A stretch of 64,000 nucleotides of DNA, taken from the NCBI GenBank assembly GCA_964019335.1, contig OZ025670.1:1-64000 (forward strand). Reading direction: 5' to 3'. The notes under the pieces are model-generated. The model was given only the letters and a program-made list of their open reading frames with translations, was not told where the DNA came from and ran no database searches. Position 1 is the stretch's first letter; the number at the start of each line of letters is the position of its first letter. A program made the position numbers and the translations under genes. Shown here piece by piece: positions 1 through 10,291 of the stretch. This DNA comes from Diplonema japonicum (Eukaryota > Euglenozoa > Diplonemea > Diplonemida > Diplonemidae).

Positions 1-98
1 AAAGTCCATTTTGAGGGTGCTCAGGCTGAGTGCCAGGTGACCCCAAAAAAAAAATATTTTTTTCAGCCCCCAAGCAGTGATGGGTGAATCCTAATTAG

Positions 99-290
99 GA
101 CTAGACTGGACTGGACTGGACCAGACTGGATCGGTGTGAATTTCGACCCAATTATGCCAGACTGACCAGACTGACCAGACTGTACAAGATACAACCACTG
201 ACCAGACCAGACCGGACCGGACCGGACCAGACCAGACTGGACTGGACTGAACCAGGACTGTACAAGATACAACCACCAACACCACATCCC
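99..290. repeat. Degenerate tandem repeat, CCAGACTGA-type unit
   Basis: Units of about 5-10 bases built on GACCAGACTG and GGACT follow one another almost without interruption. A longer sub-unit, ACTGTACAAGATACAACCAC, occurs twice, near 178 and 267. Open frames across it are only a by-product of the short period. No gene is seen. Confidence 0.85.
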
Positions 291-454
291 CCCCTTTTTT
301 TTGCTGCAGAGTTCAAACATATAAACAGATGTCTACAAGAAAAGATGTTACACAGGTACTGAGAGATGACAACAACAACAAAAACAATGAGAAACGAAGA
401 AAAAAAAAATGGGGCCTTGATTGCAACACTAGGTGGCGTTAAGTGTGCAATGAA

Positions 455-733
455 GCACGAACTACCTACTTGATTACAGGGGGTGCTCCCCAGCCGAGTT
501 GTAGCTTCTTTTGCATTCCACATTGTGTCCTTAATGCGTGCGGTGTGCTCAACCCTAGCTGGGCATCCCAGGTAACCAAGATTCTGGCACTCATGCAGTT
601 TGCTGCCTGTTCATCACCCTGAGCATCTGCATTATGTTCTTACACTCAGGCGCTACTGGTGATGACCAACGAGGAGGTCAACAGCGAACAACACATCTGA
701 TGTACTTCTTATATTTCCATGTTATCCCCACCA

Positions 734-769
<36 letters not shown>

Positions 770-1130
770 CCCAAAAAACTTTTATCTTCTTGTGCAGGGT
801 GCCACCAACACCAGCCTCTTTTAACTCATATATATATCATTCAGGTGGTGGGGATAACATGGAAATATAAGAAGTACATCAGATGTGTTGTTCACTTGTT
901 GACCTCCATGTTGGTCATCACCAGTAGCACCCAAGTGGAGAACATAATGCAGATGCTCAGGGTGATGAATTGGCAGCAAACTGCATGAGTGCAGAATCTT
1001 GGTTGCCCCAGGTTGCTACAGCTGGGGTTAAGCTGCCACACTGCACACATTAAGAACACAACACAGAACACAGAAGAAGCTACAACTCAGCTGCAGTGCC
1101 CCCCTGTATCAAGTAAACAGTTCTTGTGCA
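455..1130. repeat. Large foldback (inverted-repeat) element
   Basis: The left arm, about 455-736, and the right arm, about 843-1130, are reverse complements of each other over roughly 280 bases with scattered mismatches and small gaps. The best stretch is the inner 80 bases, for example ATGTTATCCCCACCACCT at 719-736 against its complement at 843-860. The centre of about 106 bases holds a 30-T run (738-767). The element has no open frame of its own, so it looks like a non-autonomous foldback or MITE-like unit. Single arms recur elsewhere in the first 5.6 kb. Confidence 0.8.
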
Positions 1131-1344
1131 GGCACCACCAACACAACGAACAGGCATTTTCCTCCATCCACTTGGCTGGTCATCACCTGTAGCACCCTGA
1201 GTGGAAGAACAAATTGCAGATGCTCAGGGTGAGTAAACTACATAGGGCACCAGCTGGGGTTGAGCACACCACATGCATTAAGGACACGACATGGAATGCA
1301 GAAGTGGCCAAGGTGCACCCCCTGTCACTGGTCTCCTTTACCCT

Positions 1345-1590
1345 CTTTCATATATTTAGTGGTGGGGATCACAGAAATATGGAAATATAAGAAGTACATC
1401 AGATGTGTTGTTCGCTGTTGACCTCTATGTTGGTCATCACTGATTGTGCCCAAGTGGAGGAATGTATTGCAGATGCTCAGGGTGATAAACTGGCAGCAAA
1501 CTGCACAGGCCCAGAATCTTGGTTACCAGGGCCATGGCTGGTGTTGAGCTGCACACTGCACACATTAAGGACACAACACAGAATATTGTG
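1345..1590. repeat. Second copy of the foldback right arm
   Basis: The sequence GGAAATATAAGAAGTACATC followed by GTGTTGTTCGCTGTTGACCTC and CAGATGCTCAGGGTGATAAAC repeats the right arm at 843-1060 in the same orientation with about ten percent differences. There is no matching left arm beside it, so it is a solo arm or a decayed copy. Confidence 0.7.
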
Positions 1591-1879
1591 CTGTCAGTGT
1601 TGTGGTGATGTAGTCACCACTTTCAACCTTGATGATGCAAAGAGGAAAAAAAAGGGGGGGGAAAAAACTAGTTTGACACTCCATTTGTTTGTGTGCATGA
1701 GCAGAATTTTACCTAATAAAATAGCTCATTATGCTGCCATCAACTAGTTTTTAGTCTTGACAATAATATTGTTAAAACAAAAAAAGTAAGGAATTCCCTG
1801 TTCCACCAAGTTCCGGTTCTGCCATTCTGCCAAGTTCCAACTTTCAGTTTGGCAGAAGGGAATGGAACAACCCAATCCT

Positions 1880-2200
1880 GCACAAGCAGAATCTTGGTTA
1901 CCCAGGACGCCCCGGCTGGGGTTGAGCTGAACACCACACACATTAAGGACACAACACGGAATGCAGAAGAAGCTACAACTCGGCTGTGGTGTACCCCCTG
2001 TAATCAAGTAGTCTTGTGCAGGTCCTTTAACTCATATCTCTCACCACAGCCGGGTTGTAGCTTCTTCTGTGTTCCACATCGATCACCACAGCTGGGTTGT
2101 ATTACATCCAAATACAACATTTCTGGACATTTGTACATACCTGCAGCTGCAGTGCACCAGAGTAGATAGGTGCAAATGGCTTGATGGAGCTGTGCATGTC
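1880..2200. repeat. Dispersed arm copy and 200-base repeat unit
   Basis: 1880-2035 repeats the outer part of the foldback right arm (AGAATCTTGGTTACCCAGG, then CACATTAAGGACACAAC, then GAAGAAGCTACAACTC). It continues into a unit running to about 2200 that is found again almost unchanged at 3038-3238. A short A-rich run follows at 2205-2242. Confidence 0.7.
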
Positions 2201-2478
2201 TGTGGTATGAAGAAGAAGAAAAAGAAAAAAAAAAAAAAAAAAATTCATTGTCCAAAAATATTTGAAAAAAAAGTGTTTGCAGGTGTGTCAAAAATTGCAG
2301 AAAATTTTTGAGTCCAGTCAGTCTGGTAAAATGGGTACACCGGACCAGACTGGATTCACCCATCACTGCCCCAAGGCCAAAGGCTCAATGGAAAAATCCC
2401 AAAAAATGGCAATATCAGCCTTAGTAAGGGCACTGCTGGGGGGAATTTTTTTTTTTTTTGCAAAAAAATAAAAAAAAA

Positions 2479-2545
2479 GTCCATTTTGAGGGTGCCTGAG
2501 TGCCATGTGACCCCAGAAAAAAAAATTTTTTTTCACCACCAAGGC
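2479..2545. repeat. Direct copy of the first 60 bases of the window
   Basis: AAAGTCCATTTTGAGGGTGC starts both position 1 and about 2477. Both then run through GTGACCCCA and A/T-rich runs. In contrast, the GTGATGGGTGAATCC segment near 76-92 reappears inverted near 2350-2368, so the 2.4 kb between them has been rearranged. Confidence 0.7.
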
Positions 2546-2665
2546 TGTTCCCTCTGTTCCCCTGTTCCCTTGGTTCCCCTGTTCCCCCAAATTCCCTTGA
2601 GGGAATCATTCCCTTCCCTCTGTTCCCCTGGATTCCCTCAAATTCCCTCAAGGGAACAACCCAAC
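2545..2665. repeat. GTTCCCCT minisatellite
   Basis: Blocks of GTTCCCCT, GTTCCCTTG and ATTCCCTCA alternate with a period of about 8-10 bases. It is low-complexity sequence with no coding signal. Confidence 0.75.
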
Positions 2666-2835
2666 ACTGAGCACATAGAAGCTTTATGAAACTTGCTGCA
2701 GCAATCAAAGCTGGTAACAGTTCATAAGAGGCAAGGAATAGAGCTGTTCACTTACTTGACTATCTTTTTAAGGTAGGAAAGATTGGTGAAAGAGAACATA
2801 AAACCTTAAATAAATGGTTATTGAGTGTATAAAAA

Positions 2836-3345
2836 ATGGTTGTTTCAATCACCTTATCAAGTGATGGTGAGATATCTCCAGCTCTTCATCTTGACAGTAA
2901 TAAGAAGTATGAGATCAGTCTATCAAAGTGTAATATGTACTATTCTTGGACAAACATATTAGCAGGACAAGGTAACAATGTGTTTGAATATGTGATGATG
3001 ATGGAAGTAGTTGGAAGACACAAACCTTTGATGATGGTGTACCCCTGTAATCAAGTAGTCTTGTGCAGGTCCTTTAACTCATATATCTCTCACTGCAGCC
3101 AGGTTGTAGCTTCTTCTGTGTTCCACATCAATCACCACAGCCAGGTTGTATTACATCCAAATACAACATTTCCAGACATTTGTACATACCTGCAGCTGCA
3201 GTGCACCAGAGTAGATAGGTGCAAATGGCTTGATGGAACTATAGTATTCCTGAGATAAATGATCTTATCCCACAAGATATTCAACTCACACCTATTGTAC
3301 CTTATTTGTTGGCAATAAATAGCTATTGTACCACATTGGGATATG
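2836..3345 (+). pseudogene. Broken virus- or Maverick-like structural gene relic (tentative)
   Basis: The reading frame from 2836 gives a short stretch rich in protein-like features (LDSNKKYEISL, then NNVFEY). I recall this pattern from structural-type proteins of Maverick/adintovirus-like elements integrated in many eukaryotic genomes, but could not check it. The coding signal then shifts frame near 2990, where GSSWKTQTF can be read in another frame. It is next interrupted by the dispersed 200-base repeat at 3038-3238, and seems to resume after 3240 (IPEINDLIPQDI). With a frameshift and an insertion it cannot make a whole product. The base composition is more AT-rich than that of the host genes. 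The alternative is a chance open frame. Confidence 0.4.
3038..3238. repeat. Second copy of the 200-base dispersed repeat
   Basis: GTACCCCTGTAATCAAGTAG through CAAATGGCTTGATGGA repeats 1989-2195 with few changes. It sits inside the broken gene relic 2836-3345, which suggests it moved in as a unit. C-runs of 18 (3580-3597) and 16 (3619-3634) follow further on. Confidence 0.75.
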
Positions 3346-3721
3346 GGGGAGAAAAAGAAAAAGGAAGAAGTGTTGGTTAGTGGGAGTAATCATAGAGAGA
3401 ATAGGAAGAAATATATATTACTGCTGCCTATAACAGTTGAGGGTAGTTTACAAAGGAGTGGAAAGCCAAGGGGCATGGCCCTTGTGGCTGTGGCCACCTC
3501 AAAAATCACCCAAAGCTGGAAAAATCCACAGTAGGCCGAGAAAAAAAAAACCAAAAAACACAGGGAATTGCTCAAAGAACCCCCCCCCCCCCCCCCCACA
3601 TGCTTTCTGTGGGAATAACCCCCCCCCCCCCCCCATTGCCCAAATAATTTACAAAACCCAAAAATGAGTGTGTTCCAAATAATTTTCAAGCAGACAACAG
3701 TGAAACCAAGGGATTTTTTTT

Positions 3722-4340
3722 GACATACATGATGTGTTTACCTTTTTTTTTTCCCCTTCTTTTTTTCTTGTCTTCTCACATTTTTTCACACACCTAAGCC
3801 AAGCTGTTGCACATATTTTCATGTTATCCCCCCCCCACCTGAAAATAATATGAGTTAAAGGAAGGTTGTAGCTTCTTCTGCATTCTGCATTGTTTCCTTA
3901 ATCACCATGGCCAGGATGTAGCTTCTTCTGCATTCCACATCATGCCCTTACACTGCAGCCAGGTTGTAACTTCTTGCATTCCATGTCATTTCCTTGACCA
4001 CCATGGCCGGGTTGTAGCTTCTTCTGCATTCTGCATTGTTTCCTTAATCACCACAACCAAGTTGTAGCTTTTTGTGTTCTGTGTCATTTCCTTAATCATG
4101 ATGGCCAGATGGCTGGGTTGTAGCTTCTTCTGCATTCTGTGTTGTGTCCTTAATGTGTGTGGTGTTCAGCTCAACCCCAGCCAGGGCGCCCCAGGTAACT
4201 AAGATTCTGTGCTTGTGTGGTTTGCTCAGTGATGACAGATGAGGAGGTCAACAGTGAACAACACATCCAATGTTTTTCTTATATTTTCATGTTATCCCCA
4301 CCACCTGAAAAAGAAGATAAAAGTTTTTTTTTTTTTTCTC
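3722..4340. repeat. Duplicated block A with tandem 45-50-base units (copy 1)
   Basis: It begins TGACATACATGATGTGTTTACC and contains about six degenerate head-to-tail units built on GGTTGTAGCTTCTTCTGCATTC plus CCTTAATCACCA. It ends with a left foldback arm (GATGAGGAGGTCAACAGTGAAC, then TTATCCCCACCACC). The same order of parts is found again at 4743-5605, so this is a kilobase-scale duplication. Confidence 0.75.
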
Positions 4341-4344
4341 ACAG

Positions 4345-4440
4345 TGAGCACCCCCATGCACACTGAAATTTTATCGAGTTTTTTTTTTTTTTTATTATTG
4401 TACCAACAGTCAGCACCCCCATGCACACTGAAATTTTATT

Positions 4441-4477
<37 letters not shown>

Positions 4478-4580
4478 TTGTTGTATATTGTGCACCAGGA
4501 GGTGCATTGTGACACCTGCTTTTTCCTGTGCAGCATAGTGGTACATGTTATAAAACATGTGCTGTGCAGTGTTGGTCAGT
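4345..4580. repeat. Small direct repeats and T-tracts
   Basis: AGCACCCCCATGCACACTGA occurs at about 4348 and 4411, separated and followed by T-runs, the longest being about 36 T (4441-4476). The following GTATATTGTGCACCAGGAGG to about 4576 recurs at 5626-5715. Confidence 0.7.
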
Positions 4581-4742
4581 CCCGTCCCATCCCCTAAAAT
4601 GGAATACAGGCCTGGATGGGACTCACAGGACTCTCCCCAACACTGTCATTATTTTTGATAGTTTTGCAACTTTTTTTTTTTTTTTTTCTCTTTGGAAAAA
4701 AAAATGGGGAAAAAAAAGAGAAAAAAATCCTTGATTTTCTTT

Positions 4743-5605
4743 TTGACATACATGATGTGTTTACCTTTTTTTTTTCCTTCTTTTTTTCTTGTCTTCTCAC
4801 ATTTTATCACACACCTAAGCCAAGCTGTTGTTTCTACTTTCCGCATCAAATGTTGTATTTGGATGTAATAGAAAAGGGGGGAAATAATAAATAATATGTA
4901 CAAGAGGAGGGTATGTTTATACAACCTGTGTAAACAGATCCTTGCTTTCAGCACCATGCCCCTAATGTGCAATGTACAGCTCAACCCCTGCATTGCACTG
5001 CCTGTTTGTTGCACATATTTTCATGTTATCCCCCCCCCACCTGAAAATAATAGAAAGGAGATAAATATATGAGTTAAAGGAGGCTGGTGTTGGCAGCACC
5101 CTGCACAAGAACTGTCTACTTGATTACAGGGGGTGCACCACAGCCGAGTTGTAGCTTCTTCTGCGTTCCGCATCGTTTCCTTAATCACCACGGCCAGGAT
5201 GTAGCTTCTTCTGCATTCCACATCATGCCCTTAATCACTGCAGCCAGGTTGTAACTTCTTGCATTCCATGTCATTTCCTTAACCACCACAGCCAGGTTGT
5301 AGCTTCTTCTGTGTTCTGCATTGTGTCCTTAATCACCGTGGCTGAGTTGTAGCTTTTTGTGTTCCGTGTCATTTCCTTAATCATGATGGCTGGATGGCCG
5401 GGTTGTAGCTTCTTCTGCATTCTGTGTTGTGTCCTTAATGTGTGTGGTGTTCAGCTCAACCCCAGCCAGGGCGCCCCAGGTAACTAAGATTCTGTGCTTG
5501 TGTGGTTTGCTCAGTGATGAGGAGGTCAACAGTGAACAACACATCTGATGTTTTTCTTATATTTTCATGTTATCCCCACCACCTGAAAAAGAAGATAAAA
5601 GTTTT
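4743..5605. repeat. Duplicated block A (copy 2)
   Basis: This is a diverged copy of 3722-4340. It has the same TGACATACATGATGTGTTTACC start, the same tandem GTTGTAGCTTCTTCTG units (5145-5420) and the same left foldback arm at the end. It carries extra sequence, about 4831-5100, absent from copy 1. Confidence 0.75.
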
Positions 5606-5864
5606 TTTTTTTTTTTTTTTCCTTTTGTATATTGTGCACCAAGAGGTGCATTGTGACACCTGCTTTTCCCTGTGCAAAATAGTGGTACATGTTATAAAAC
5701 ACGTGCTGTGTTGTGCACCCTGTGTTGCATACATCATGTGTGTCGAAAATTTGTGGTGTTGGGGTGGTTTGTGGGCCAGACCCCTCAGACCACCAGTCTG
5801 GCCAGCACTGCCCATCCCTTTTTTTTACTTTTTTTTTTTTTTTTTTTTTTTCTTTTGCTTTGTA

Positions 5865-5933
5865 CTTTTCTTGCAAAGGCCTCTTTTTAATATTTTTTTC
5901 AAAGCAGGTCTCTAAACCCCCTGACATTTTTTT

Positions 5934-5968
<35 letters not shown>

Positions 5969-6300
5969 TAGTCACAACAAGGTAGTATGAGCCTTGCCTC
6001 ACATCCCACCCAAACCTAGGACCTCTTTTTTTGAACCTTTGAAACCAAAAAAATGCAAGCCCCAGCCTAAATTTGGGCCTTTGTGACACAAAAAACACAA
6101 AGAAATTTTTTGGTCCCAAGAGTCCCCTGAGTCCCCTCCAGACCCCTGAGTCCCCTGAGTCCCTTGAGTCCCTCCAGTCCCCTGAGTCCCCTGAGTCCCC
6201 TCCAGACCCCTGAAAATTTCAGGGGACTCCTGTCCTGTCCCTTGGAGTCCCCTGAGTCCCTCAAGGGTCTGGACCAACACTGTGCTGTGTTGGTTGCATA
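5865..6300. repeat. Direct repeat B copy 1 with CTGAGTCCC minisatellite
   Basis: ACTTTTCTTGCAAAGGCCTC through CACAAAGAAATTTTTTGGTCCC is repeated at 6567-6820 with near identity. Within it, 6120-6260 is a minisatellite of CTGAGTCCC and CTCCAGACC units. The segment TGCATACATCATGTGTGTCG is at 5725 and again at 6295, so still larger blocks were copied. Confidence 0.8.
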
Positions 6301-6566
6301 CATCATGTGTGTCGAAAATTTGTGGTGTTGGGGTGGTTTGTGGGCCAGACCTCAGACCACCAGTCTGGCCAACATTGCCCATCCAACCCTTTTTTTACTT
6401 TTTTTTTTGTTACAAATATTTATCAGAAAATGATTTTATAACTTTATGCAACTTGTGCCAAGCAAAAAACTTTCACAGCTTTTTAAAAATATTTTCTGCT
6501 TTTGCAAACAACAAAGACATATAGTCATAAAGATTTTTCTTTTTTTTTTTTTTTTTTTTTGCATTG

Positions 6567-6920
6567 TACTTTTCTTGCAAAGGCCTCTTTTTAATATTTT
6601 TTTCAAAGCAGGTCTCCAAACCCCCTGACATTTTTTTAAATTTTTTTTTTTTTTTTACATAGTCACAACAAGGTAGTATGAGCCTTGCCTCACATCCCAC
6701 CCAAACCTAGGACCTCTTTTTTTGAACCTTTGAAACCAAAAGTACCAAAAAAATGCAAGCCCCAGCCTAAATTTGGGCCTTTGTAACACAAAAAACACAA
6801 AGAAATTTTTTTGGTCCCAAGAGTCCCCTGAGTTCCCTCCAGACCCCTGAAAATTTCAGGGGACTCCTGTCCTGTCCCTTGGAGTCCCCTGAGTCCCTCA
6901 AGGGTCTGGGCCAACACTGG
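6567..6920. repeat. Direct repeat B copy 2
   Basis: Near-identical to 5865-6300, but the CTGAGTCCC minisatellite has contracted to a few units (6820-6905). Length change in the minisatellite between copies is what replication slippage would produce. Confidence 0.8.
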
Positions 6921-7262
6921 TTATTTTTGACACATGCACACCTGAAGTGCACACTAGCATGTGTGAGAATTGTGTGAGAGTGTGAGAATCATGTGAGAGT
7001 GTGTGAGAATGCAAGTCGTTTTGCGAGAATTTCGGCTTAGATCTTTTTTGTGCAAGAATGCAAGAATGCGACTCACACCACCACTATGCCTAGGGGGGTA
7101 TTTTTGACACATGCACACCTGAAGTGCACACTAGCATGTGCGAGAATCGTGTGAGAATGCACAAGAATCGTGTGAGAGTGTGTGAGAATGCAAGTCGTTT
7201 TGCGAGAATTTCGGCTCAGATTTTTTTTGTGTGAGAATGCAAGTCGCTTCACCACTATGCCT
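6921..7262. repeat. Tandem pair of about 165-base repeats
   Basis: ATTTTTGACACATGCACACC to TTTTGCGAGAATTTCGGC is present at 6924-7035 and again at 7099-7217. Within each copy GTGTGAGAAT units are reiterated. A 22-G run (7263-7284) closes the repeat field, about 190 bases before the first gene. Confidence 0.8.
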
Positions 7263-7284
7263 GGGGGGGGGGGGGGGGGGGGGG
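7263..7284. repeat. Poly-G tract of 22
   Basis: Twenty-two consecutive G residues lie between the repeat field and the first gene of the one-strand gene array. The tract may mark the upstream edge of the transcription unit. This is inference only. Confidence 0.5.
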
Positions 7285-7443
7285 TGAAGTATCTGCCAAA
7301 AAATAGAAGTGGGTTTCTTACTTTTCCTTCCCCCCCTGTTTCTGTTCTCACCTCCCTCATAACCTTCATTACTCCGTTCTTAAACAAGTTTTCCCTGGGT
7401 TTGCAGTTTTACCTTCCTGATTTTTATTCTATTGTTCACATAT

Positions 7444-7463
7444 TTTCACATATTTACATGCAG
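7444..7463 (+). promoter_or_regulatory. Putative trans-splice acceptor before first gene
   Basis: A T-rich stretch (TTTTCACATATTTACATGCAG) ends in CAG at 7463, eight bases before the ATG at 7472. No donor or upstream exon fits it, so it looks like an acceptor for a leader supplied in trans. Confidence 0.45.
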
Positions 7464-7471
7464 GAGTAATC

Positions 7472-7990
7472 ATGAGTTTCAATGATTTTAGTGTGAGAGG
7501 ACAGGACATTGACATCACTTGGAATGAGTACTACCGGATCCAACAGGTACTACTAGAATTCTGTGACTACTATGATGCAAAGTCTTGTGGTTTTATGGAC
7601 ATGGAACAGTTTGCCACCATCTGTAATGAGTATTTGACAGAGGATGTGCGATTTGAGTGGCCTGACTTCCCAAGGAAGGGAAAGACATGGCACTACAATG
7701 GCATTGACCAAGTTAAAACTGGCTGGTTCAAAAAAAGGCTACAAGGTTATCAAAAAAATGCTTTCCACCAACCAGGCCCCATTCAGATTATTCACTACAA
7801 GAAAGGCAAGGAAGTTTTGGTGCGACAACGTCTGGTATACTCATACAATCTTGTTTCAAATGGTGATTTAAAGGAAGCCACTGAAAATGTTATTTGGAAG
7901 TTAAAATGTGATGAATGTAACAGATGGAAAATCAGCTTGCTTCAGAACACAGTTGCTATTTTAGAGCGTGCCCCTGTTCCAAAGCTATGA
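7472..7990 (+). CDS. NTF2/SnoaL-like fold protein (tentative)
   Basis: An intact 172-residue single-exon gene. Residues 18-160 have the look of an NTF2-like (SnoaL-like) cone fold. An N-terminal helix YYRIQQVLLEFCDYYDAK is followed by FMDMEQFATICNEYLTEDV and F-W/Y-rich strands, and a late strand ends in KWKISLLQNTVAI-like sequence (WKISLLQNTVAI is near the end). Such proteins bind or isomerise small hydrophobic ligands, or are non-catalytic. No catalytic residues can be assigned. The CAG acceptor is 8 bases upstream of the ATG. Codons are clearly more AT-rich (TTT, AAT, AAA) than in the genes that follow, and it borders the repeat field, so later acquisition is possible. The family call is moderate to weak; the gene itself is likely real. 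Confidence 0.6.
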   Translation: MSFNDFSVRGQDIDITWNEYYRIQQVLLEFCDYYDAKSCGFMDMEQFATICNEYLTEDVRFEWPDFPRKGKTWHYNGIDQVKTGWFKKRLQGYQKNAFHQPGPIQIIHYKKGKEVLVRQRLVYSYNLVSNGDLKEATENVIWKLKCDECNRWKISLLQNTVAILERAPVPKL

Positions 7991-8100
7991 AATGTCAGGC
8001 TCTTCTTTTTTTTTCACCCTCACCTGGATGAAAACAGTACTTCTGCTGTGATGTGCAGGATTTAAAACGTTGTTCCTTTCGCTTTTGTTTCTACACACAT

Positions 8101-8146
8101 ATTTACTTTCTTTCCTCTTTTCTCCCCTCTTTATCTCTTTATCCAG
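8101..8146 (+). promoter_or_regulatory. Polypyrimidine tract and trans-splice acceptor
   Basis: Forty-odd bases of almost pure pyrimidine (TTTCTTTCCTCTTTTCTCCC and on) end in ATCCAG at 8146, 20 bases before the ATG at 8167. It is the clearest example of the acceptor seen before most genes here. Confidence 0.6.
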
Positions 8147-8166
8147 TACTGTGGGAAAGTAACAAC

Positions 8167-10291
8167 ATGGCTGAAGTCGATGAGCTGATCTTGTTGCAAT
8201 TGAAGGGTATTGAAGTAGATCTGGGTACTGCAAGGAGCGTCAGTGATTTTGATGCAGGGATGTTTTATAAATCTGCGTTCAAGTGCTGTGGTCTGATTTC
8301 TAGGGAGCTGGTTCAAGGCAAACCGGGAAGCCTCCCAACTGGTATGAGTCAGAGGTTCAAGTCAACTTCTGACTTAGCATCAGCTGTCATTAGTGCAGGC
8401 TACGGTGGAGAGCTTACTTTCAATCAGTTCATGTACCCAAACCCTGCTGAAATGCGAAGCGTCCTGTCCTGGCTGTGCCAGAACCTCCCTTCTAAGGATC
8501 AAGGGTCAGGACAGAAGATGGGTGAAACAGGGTCAGGTGGTGCAGACATTGCTGCTCAAGTATGGGAGTACCTTGAGAACAGCAGCACAATCTACGAACG
8601 GAATCAGGCTGATCGAGAAAGTGCATACAAATTCGTTTGGCCGCCTCTTAGAGGGGAGTATCCCCCTGCCAAAGTGCACCTGAAGGCACAGCCATCTGTG
8701 CTTCACCCCTTCGCCACTCCTGTGTCCGACGCAGAGGCCGAATGGTGCTCAAAGAATCTTTTGTTCACATCGCACCAGGTCTTCAACAGGCACGACTTGT
8801 ATGCATCTGTTGTTGCCTTCAACGGTACTGCTCTCGCGAAGGAAAAACAAGAAGAGCTTGAGTGGGAGACCACTGGGAAGCACACAGGCTTGTCAAAGAA
8901 GGAGTATAAGAAAAAAAAAAGAGAGGCAATGGGCGCAAAGCTTACTGCATCGTCTACTTGCTCAGCAAGGTATCTAATTTATTAACTGCCTCACCGCCAC
9001 AGGTACGAAGGAAAGTACGAAGTCAGCAAGGATGCAGCAGGAACCGACAGCCTTGTTACAAAAGGAGCCAAATCGAGGTTTATGAAGGAAAAGGAATTCG
9101 GTACCGAAGCGGTAGTGAATGATCAGCTAACTGAGTTGACTGAAAACGAGTATGTGTGAAGTCCTAATCCTAACCCAACAGGGAGACGCAACTCGCAGCT
9201 GCACAGACACAGCACGAGCTGCTTAAAGAGCAGAAGAAGAATGAAGAAAAAACGATAAGAAAACAGCTCAAGCAAGCATCATCAACCATCCAGCAGTTGC
9301 TGGAAGAGTCACTTGTTGCTGAGCAGGAGCTGAAGCGTCTTAAAGAAGTTAAAGACAGCGACGCGGGTAAGATCATCGAAGTATGTAACAGAACTCCACA
9401 TTTCATCAATGCAATCATACAGCTTACAGAGGACGGTGATGCTCTTGAGGAGATGTTCAACATCTACCAGAACGCGTTGGAGCTATGCGACGATCCTCAG
9501 AACAACGAGAAGCTACAGGCCCAGATCGATCAGGCTGTGGCAGATTATGAAGCTCTTGAGAAGGAGTATGGTAATAAAAATAATTCACTACCACCCAGCT
9601 GGAAGGCGAAAGATAAGAAAATGAAGGCCAAGTACGAGACTCTAAAGGCAGAATTCGAAAGAGTCAACGGGAAGCTACAAGGATTGTACGATGAAATCGA
9701 CGACACTAAACTCCAGATGAAGGAGCTGAGAGTCGCGTCCAAAAAGAAGGAAGAGCAGATGCGGCAGATGGAAGTAGAGCTCGAGAAGCTCCCGAAGGTA
9801 TAATCCACAACTCAACCACCAAGCAACGACAGGATGTGGGCCGCGAGCACTACTTGCAAAGGATATTGGACATCATCAAGAACATTGGGAAGCAGCAAGA
9901 CGAAGTCGAGAAGATATCCGACCAGTCGAAAGAGAAAATGATCGAGATTGTGGAGATGGAGGAAGGCCTCACCAAGGCGTTCCAGGTGGTTGACGAGAAG
10001 TGTTACAACGAAGTGAAGCAGGACGCATCCAACAAATATGGACGAGCAGTTTACAGGCAGCTGATTGCTCTGCGTGAAGCCTTCGATGGGCTCATCCGCA
10101 ACGTGGAACAGCAAGGCGAAACAAAGCAGTCTATTTATGAATACGAAGAGAAAATAGACAAACAGAAGAACAGAAATGAAGGGCTCGACACGGAACAAGT
10201 CAGCACTGACTTGACAAGTATTAAATCAGAGAACGAAACGGCAGCCAGCCAATTGAAAGAGCTGCGTGCTAAGCTGAAAGCTTTGGCTTGA
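8167..10291 (+). CDS. CCDC22: CCDC22-like Commander/CCC complex subunit
   Basis: Join 8167-8969, 9003-9149, 9182-9797, 9833-10291, giving 674 residues (human CCDC22 is 627). The introns are 33, 32 and 35 nt. The N-terminus, MAEVDELILLQLKGIEVDL through a calponin-homology-like region (about 1-120, with MSQRFKSTSDLASAVISAG and FNQFMYP), follows the CCDC22 pattern. From about residue 240 it is a near-continuous coiled coil to the C-terminus. CCDC22 pairs with CCDC93 in the CCC part of Commander, which returns membrane cargo from endosomes with retriever. The start is the first ATG after the acceptor at 8146. The open frame upstream has no better methionine. The match is by motif recall, but length and layout agree well. 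Confidence 0.85.

Noticed and set aside
63-523. Several overlapping - strand open frames in the first 500 bases
   Set aside because: They translate a short tandem repeat into WSGPVRSG-like strings and overlap the foldback arm. They have no natural protein composition.
3862-4160. CRISPR-like array of 45-50-base units
   Set aside because: The units are degenerate, abut without unique spacers of constant length, and lie in a eukaryotic genome without cas genes.
5999-6382. - strand frame with GTQGTQGTGG-type repeats, resembling a collagen-like protein
   Set aside because: It is the translated CTGAGTCCC minisatellite. The same frame is broken in the second copy at 6567-6920.
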